Translations under genes and position numbers: made by a program
Part shown: positions 7,701 to 9,996 of the stretch, in pieces
Numbering within the stretch: position 1 is the first letter of the stretch
How the letters are laid out: every line of letters starts with the position of its first letter
Notes under the pieces: generated by a model
The model's input: the letters and a program-made list of their open reading frames with translations, nothing else
Database searches by the model: none
Told to the model about the DNA's origin: nothing
Assembly (NCBI GenBank): GCA_022360415.1
Contig: JAKSDB010000022.1
Span: forward strand, 1-9,996
Direction of reading: 5' to 3'
DNA from: Chlorobiales bacterium
GTDB lineage: Bacteria > Bacteroidota > Chlorobiia > Chlorobiales > Chlorobiaceae
Length of the DNA: 9,996 nucleotides

Positions 7701-9996
7701 CAAGGCTGCCGCCGATCTCGATATAGTCATTGGCAAACATGCCGTAAGCATCATCACCGCCTGCTGTCACAGTGTAGGAACCCGTTACATCCCCGCCGAT
7801 GTCAATGTGGCTGCCGCCACCGTCCCAGCCCGCCGCCAGTGCGAACGCGTTGTCTTCCCCGGCGTCGATCGTGAATTTGCCGCCAAGGTCACCGCCGATA
7901 ATGATATCCTCACCGGCACGAAGACCAAAGGCATTGTACTCACCTGCGGTAACGTTCATCGTTGACGTCACATCCTCTCCGATTTCGATATCCTCCTCGT
8001 TGGCACGGAGACCATAGGCGTTGGAACCGGCAGCTGCCTCAACTGTAAACGAGCCGCCAAGGCTGCCGCCGATATCGATACCGGTATCGGCACGAAGACC
8101 ATAGGCATTGCTTTGACCGGCTGTGACGTTCATCGTCATGTCCTCACCGACATCTCCCAGGATCTCGATATTGGTATCGGCACGAAGACCATACGCGTTG
8201 CTTTCGCCTGCTGTCACAGTGAAGGTACCGGTCATATCCTCGCCGACCTCGATATGTTCATTCATGGAACGCAATCCATAGGCATTATAGTCTTCCGCTT
8301 CGACCGTGAAGTCGCCGCCCAGTGTGCCGCCGATCTCGATATGGTCATTGGCATACATGCCGTAAGCATTATAGCCGCCGGCATAGACGTCAACGGTCGA
8401 GCTTACATCGCCGTCGATCTCGATATAGCTTGCCTCGGTGCCCCAGCCGGCTGCCAGTCCAAACGCGTTATCTTCACCGGCGTCGATCGTGAATTTGCCG
8501 CCGAGGCTGCCGCCTATCTCGATATCCTCGCCCGCAAGCATGCCGAACGCGTCATCGCCTCCGGCCATCACTGTCACGTCACCATCAAAATCGCCACCGA
8601 TAATGATATCCTCCCCTGCACGGAAACCGTAGGCATCGCTTCCGTCAGTCGCCGTAACGGTCATCGTCATGTCCTCACCGACATCTCCCAGGATCTCGAT
8701 ATTGGTATCGGCACCAAGACCATACGCATTGTTTTCACCCGCCGTCACGGTGAAGGTACCGGTCATGTCCTCGCCGATTTCGATATCCTCATTCATGGAA
8801 CGAAGACCATAGGCATCAGAACCTTCCGCTTCGACCGTGAAGTCGCCGCCCAGTGTACCGCCGATCTCGATATGGTCATTCGCGTACATGCCGTAGGCAT
8901 TATCACCGCCTGCTGTCACAGTGTAGGAACCCGTTACATCGCCGTCGATCTCGATATGGCTTGTGGAGGTTCCCCACCCTGCCGCCAATCCAAAAGCATT
9001 GTCGCCGCCGGCATCGATGTCGAACGTGCCTCCAAGGTTGCCGTCTATCTCGATATCCTCGCCGGCGCGAAGGCCAAAGGCATTGTCTGCACCAGCGGTG
9101 ACGTTCATCGTTGCAGTTACGTCCTCGCCTATGTTGATATCTTCTTCCCAAGCACGGAGACCATGGGCATTGGAACCGGCAGTCGATTCAATTGTGAACG
9201 TGCCTCCAAGGTTGCCGCCGATATCGATGTACTCGTTGGCAAACATGCCGTAGGCATGATCACCGCCCGCCGTCACAGTGTAGGAACCCGTCACATCCCC
9301 GCCGATGTCAATATAGCTGCTCTTCTTGTCCCAGCCGGCTGCCAGTCCAAACGCATTGTCTCTACCGGCATCAATCGTGAATGTGCCGCCAAGGTCACCG
9401 CCGATTACGATATCCTCGCCGGCAAGAAGACCAAAGGCGTTGTCTTCACCAGCCGTAACGTTCATCGTTGCAGTAACATTCTCGTCTATCTCGATATCTC
9501 CATACAATGCACGGAGGCCATAGGCATTGTAATCGTCAGCCTCAATAGTAAATGTGCCGCCAAGGTTGCCGCCGATCATGATATCCTCACCGGCACGAAG
9601 GCCAAAGGCGTTGTCTTCACCGGCCGTAACGTTCATCACAGATGTCACATCCTCACCGACGCTGATATCCTCAAGATTAGCACGGAGGCCATAGGCATTG
9701 TAACCGTCAGCCTCAATAGTAAATGTGCCGCCAAGGTCCCTGCCGATATCGATATAGTCATAGGCAGACATACCGTAGGCATTGTTGCTACCTGCCGTGA
9801 CGTTCATCGTTGCAGTTACGTCCTCGCCTATGCTGATATCTTCGTCCCAAGCACGGAGACCATAAGCGCTATAAGTACCGGCCTCGATAGTAAATGTGCC
9901 GCCAAGGTCCCTGCCGATATCGATATAATCATCGGCATACATACCGTAGGCACCATAACCGCCGGCTGTAACGTTGAAGGTGGAGGTCACATCCTC
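4753..9996 (-). CDS. Giant repeat-rich autotransporter (type Va), N terminus outside window
   Basis: The minus-strand frame is open from the right edge to TGA at 4755-4753. The GTG at 9990 lies inside a repeat unit (E-D-V-T-S-T), so it is not the start, and the signal peptide must lie upstream. Order from the N-terminal side: about 37 tandem 28-33-residue units rich in Gly, Asp and Glu (9996-6637), probably a beta-solenoid; a spacer containing D-Y-N-N-D-G-I-L-D-L-L-D, an EF-hand or dockerin-like loop (6063-6028); a region like the pertactin-type autochaperone domain (about 6018-5716; S-D-E-R-L-I-V, then N-W-Y-I-Q-S); and a C-terminal barrel of about 270 residues (about 5568-4756) starting at S-W-W-I-R and ending L-R-K-T-F, the usual aromatic outer-membrane end. 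In this family the barrel sits in the outer membrane and the passenger is displayed outside. The only two Cys are in the barrel (codons at 5173-5175 and 5014-5016). The ligand is unknown. An adhesion or cell-cell contact role is an inference from architecture. Confidence 0.93.
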   Translation of the reverse strand, partial: EDVTSTFNVTAGGYGAYGMYADDYIDIGRDLGGTFTIEAGTYSAYGLRAWDEDISIGEDVTATMNVTAGSNNAYGMSAYDYIDIGRDLGGTFTIEADGYNAYGLRANLEDISVGEDVTSVMNVTAGEDNAFGLRAGEDIMIGGNLGGTFTIEADDYNAYGLRALYGDIEIDENVTATMNVTAGEDNAFGLLAGEDIVIGGDLGGTFTIDAGRDNAFGLAAGWDKKSSYIDIGGDVTGSYTVTAGGDHAYGMFANEYIDIGGNLGGTFTIESTAGSNAHGLRAWEEDINIGEDVTATMNVTAGADNAFGLRAGEDIEIDGNLGGTFDIDAGGDNAFGLAAGWGTSTSHIEIDGDVTGSYTVTAGGDNAYGMYANDHIEIGGTLGGDFTVEAEGSDAYGLRSMNEDIEIGEDMTGTFTVTAGENNAYGLGADTNIEILGDVGEDMTMTVTATDGSDAYGFRAGEDIIIGGDFDGDVTVMAGGDDAFGMLAGEDIEIGGSLGGKFTIDAGEDNAFGLAAGWGTEASYIEIDGDVSSTVDVYAGGYNAYGMYANDHIEIGGTLGGDFTVEAEDYNAYGLRSMNEHIEVGEDMTGTFTVTAGESNAYGLRADTNIEILGDVGEDMTMNVTAGQSNAYGLRADTGIDIGGSLGGSFTVEAAAGSNAYGLRANEEDIEIGEDVTSTMNVTAGEYNAFGLRAGEDIIIGGDLGGKFTIDAGEDNAFALAAGWDGGGSHIDIGGDVTGSYTVTAGGDDAYGMFANDYIEIGGSLGGDFTIEADGYNAYGLRAHEYISIGEDVTATMSVTAGMDNAYGLRADEDITIGYLPDQDHDWPGTGSYLGTMNITSYGDNAFGMSAGENIEIGNNLGGEITVTAGEDHAFGLAAGWDGGSHIEIGNDVSTDMTVTAERDYAYGLYAEDYIKTGRDLGGTITVQALDNGAYGLHAGGDDGEYIKIGRDVTTDMTVIAGNGSIGEGGVRTVGDQLVDGGDNDDAYGLRAYGYIDIERNLDGTLNVWALDDYAYGLSSGEDINIGNDLSATINVTAGFEEADSDRAYGLRADNNILIGDLSEAGIGDFTGSLTVTAYGSHAYGMQAGEDIRLGGTLSGEITTTAKDSWSVGMMSAGGSIYGGGDPLENPFTIEDGTISSTAEGIDGVAMGIYAYDGMNLRIGGNSEISAVSEDGEAYAIRSSFIDFNPADDIVLLEDTASLTGDVFLSAGEDEMTVKDIAKIDTVPVLDGGEDIDMLTFDGWAGTLGDEVVNWETIDVKNNSIVDLGNNDAEFVVIETSEDGEFVTFNVEEGSRVIAQGASPGEYVIVGDYNNDGILDLLDDEVNDWVHVTGDYTSDTGQLWLDADLSTSGKVSDERLIVGEDVIGETTVVLNNVVSDVALTEGDGIEFVTVGGDFDPDSFVLGNPNDFGPFAVEFAQGEENDNWYIQSPGYREEAAVLQSVTPFINRLGNESMMRFFERRAYGWFRDDVGEKESWWIRTKGSKYRLGLEGDAATEIDGYSGWFQIGTDLVADGDEEGTRFDLGIFAGAGFGEADIDGLRSDDKAGELSQTAYGVGAYMSLHERGTWYLDAVGQAIYNDLTIDYLTEEKQKPEVWSYAASIETGACIPLGPGFRFEPQAQLIYQYTEGIDLSTLVGDVSIEDHDGLQGRLSLAGVVGKCENKVHPFFEVTVIRDFSDDNKVRYLDDSVELTSNPEKWFLGGTIGLSQELSENNDFGYYLKGSAMFGMEDLDSYDYSIMAGLRKTF
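6028..6063 (-). other. EF-hand or dockerin-like calcium-binding loop in the autotransporter
   Basis: The twelve codons read D-Y-N-N-D-G-I-L-D-L-L-D. Acidic or amide side chains fall at loop positions 1, 3, 5, 9 and 12, Gly at 6 and a hydrophobic residue at 8. This is the spacing of a calcium-coordinating EF-hand or dockerin loop. It lies between the repeat array and the autochaperone-like region. Only one such loop is visible and its flanks do not show a complete helix pair, so a free-standing Ca2+ site is more likely than a true EF-hand domain. Confidence 0.55.
8080..8523 (-). repeat. Higher-order repeat block, copy 2 (five units, 148 codons)
   Basis: This is the second copy of the five-unit block at 8608-9054, one codon shorter in its last unit. 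Its second unit (D-G-D-V-S-S-T-V-D-V-Y) differs from the first copy (D-G-D-V-T-G-S-Y-T-V-T), while the flanking units are much closer. The copies have therefore diverged unevenly, or one unit was replaced by gene conversion. Confidence 0.75.
8608..9054 (-). repeat. Higher-order repeat block, copy 1 (five units, 149 codons)
   Basis: Five consecutive units have lengths 33, 28, 29, 28 and 31, with type order A(GW), B', A', B, C. The same order with lengths 33, 28, 29, 28 and 30 recurs at 8080-8523. Corresponding units start exactly 531 bases apart (9054 and 8523). One extra 28-residue unit (8524-8607) separates the two copies. Long stretches agree at the DNA level, for example the unit containing I-E-I-L-G-D-V-G-E-D-M-T. 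Confidence 0.75.

Larger units (their letters stand above)
6637..9996 (-). repeat. Tandem 28-33-residue repeat array in the autotransporter passenger
   Basis: About 37 units follow one another without interruption, each of the form I-x-I-G-x-D-(LGG or VT)-x-x-x-V-x-A-G-x-x-N-A-Y-G-L-R-A-x-x-x. Two main types alternate. Type A has LGG-T-F-T-I-E-A and is usually 29 residues. Type B has VTATMNVTAG and is usually 28, giving a 57-residue (171-bp) dimer. Rarer units have an inserted E-D-M-T (type C) or a longer loop. Each unit has three short beta-prone stretches, ahead of, in the middle of and at the NAYGLRA box, which would suit one turn of a three-sided right-handed beta-helix. The DNA is repetitive too: the complement of CATAGGCATTG recurs in most units. 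The array continues beyond the right edge. Confidence 0.9.

Noticed and set aside
7183..7965. Plus-strand open frame of 260 codons, and similar ones at 7799-8017, 8438-8632, 8963-9253 and 9326-9523
   Set aside because: They are antisense images of the autotransporter repeats. They recur because the repeat DNA recurs, and they lack start signals and independent domains.
9988..9990. GTG as start codon of the autotransporter
   Set aside because: The frame stays open to the window edge (E-D before V-T-S-T), exactly matching the repeat consensus G-E-D-V-T. There is no signal peptide after the GTG.
6637..9996. RTX-type calcium-binding nonapeptide repeats, suggested by the many G and D residues
   Set aside because: The period is 28-33 residues, not nine, and the G-G-x-G-x-D-x-x-x pattern is not present. 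The barrel also points to type V secretion, not type I.
6637..9996. CRISPR-like array, because of regularly spaced similar DNA words
   Set aside because: The repeats are coding, stay in one frame for the whole length, and the sequence between the words is also conserved at protein level.

Overview
The window most likely comes from a green sulfur bacterium (Chlorobiales). The main reason is a full-length BchH-type magnesium chelatase H subunit, found together with Gram-negative outer-membrane proteins: the end of a TonB-dependent receptor and a type V autotransporter. The genus cannot be fixed from the sequence. The very acidic surface protein would fit a marine or salt-adapted member, but that is inference.

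Layout. Positions 1-189 (+) hold the last 62 codons of a TonB-dependent receptor, followed by a strong intrinsic terminator (223-261). Positions 262-635 have no gene. They carry three palindromic elements of one dispersed family (core GTAGGGGC...GCCC or its complement), then an AT-richer stretch with a candidate promoter and an imperfect dyad. Positions 636-4445 (+) encode the BchH-family chelatase subunit, complete at 1269 aa, followed by its own terminator (4473-4510). Positions 4511-4752 carry another pair of the dispersed elements and a terminator for the opposite strand (4682-4722).

Positions 4753-9996 (-) are one open frame: the C-terminal 1748 codons or so of a very large autotransporter that enters from beyond the right edge. 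Reading 5' to 3' on the minus strand, it has about 37 tandem 28-33-residue units (9996-6637), a non-repetitive spacer with a Ca-binding-like loop, an autochaperone-like region (about 6018-5716), and a C-terminal beta-barrel ending in Phe (about 5568-4756).

The chelatase gene and the autotransporter gene converge, each has its own terminator, and nothing links them functionally. The BchH protein would insert Mg2+ into protoporphyrin IX together with BchI and BchD, which are not in this window. The most unusual item is the autotransporter: its passenger has a two-level repeat organisation (alternating unit types and a larger duplicated block of about 450 bp), five regularly placed variable loops, and units that become more irregular toward the barrel.
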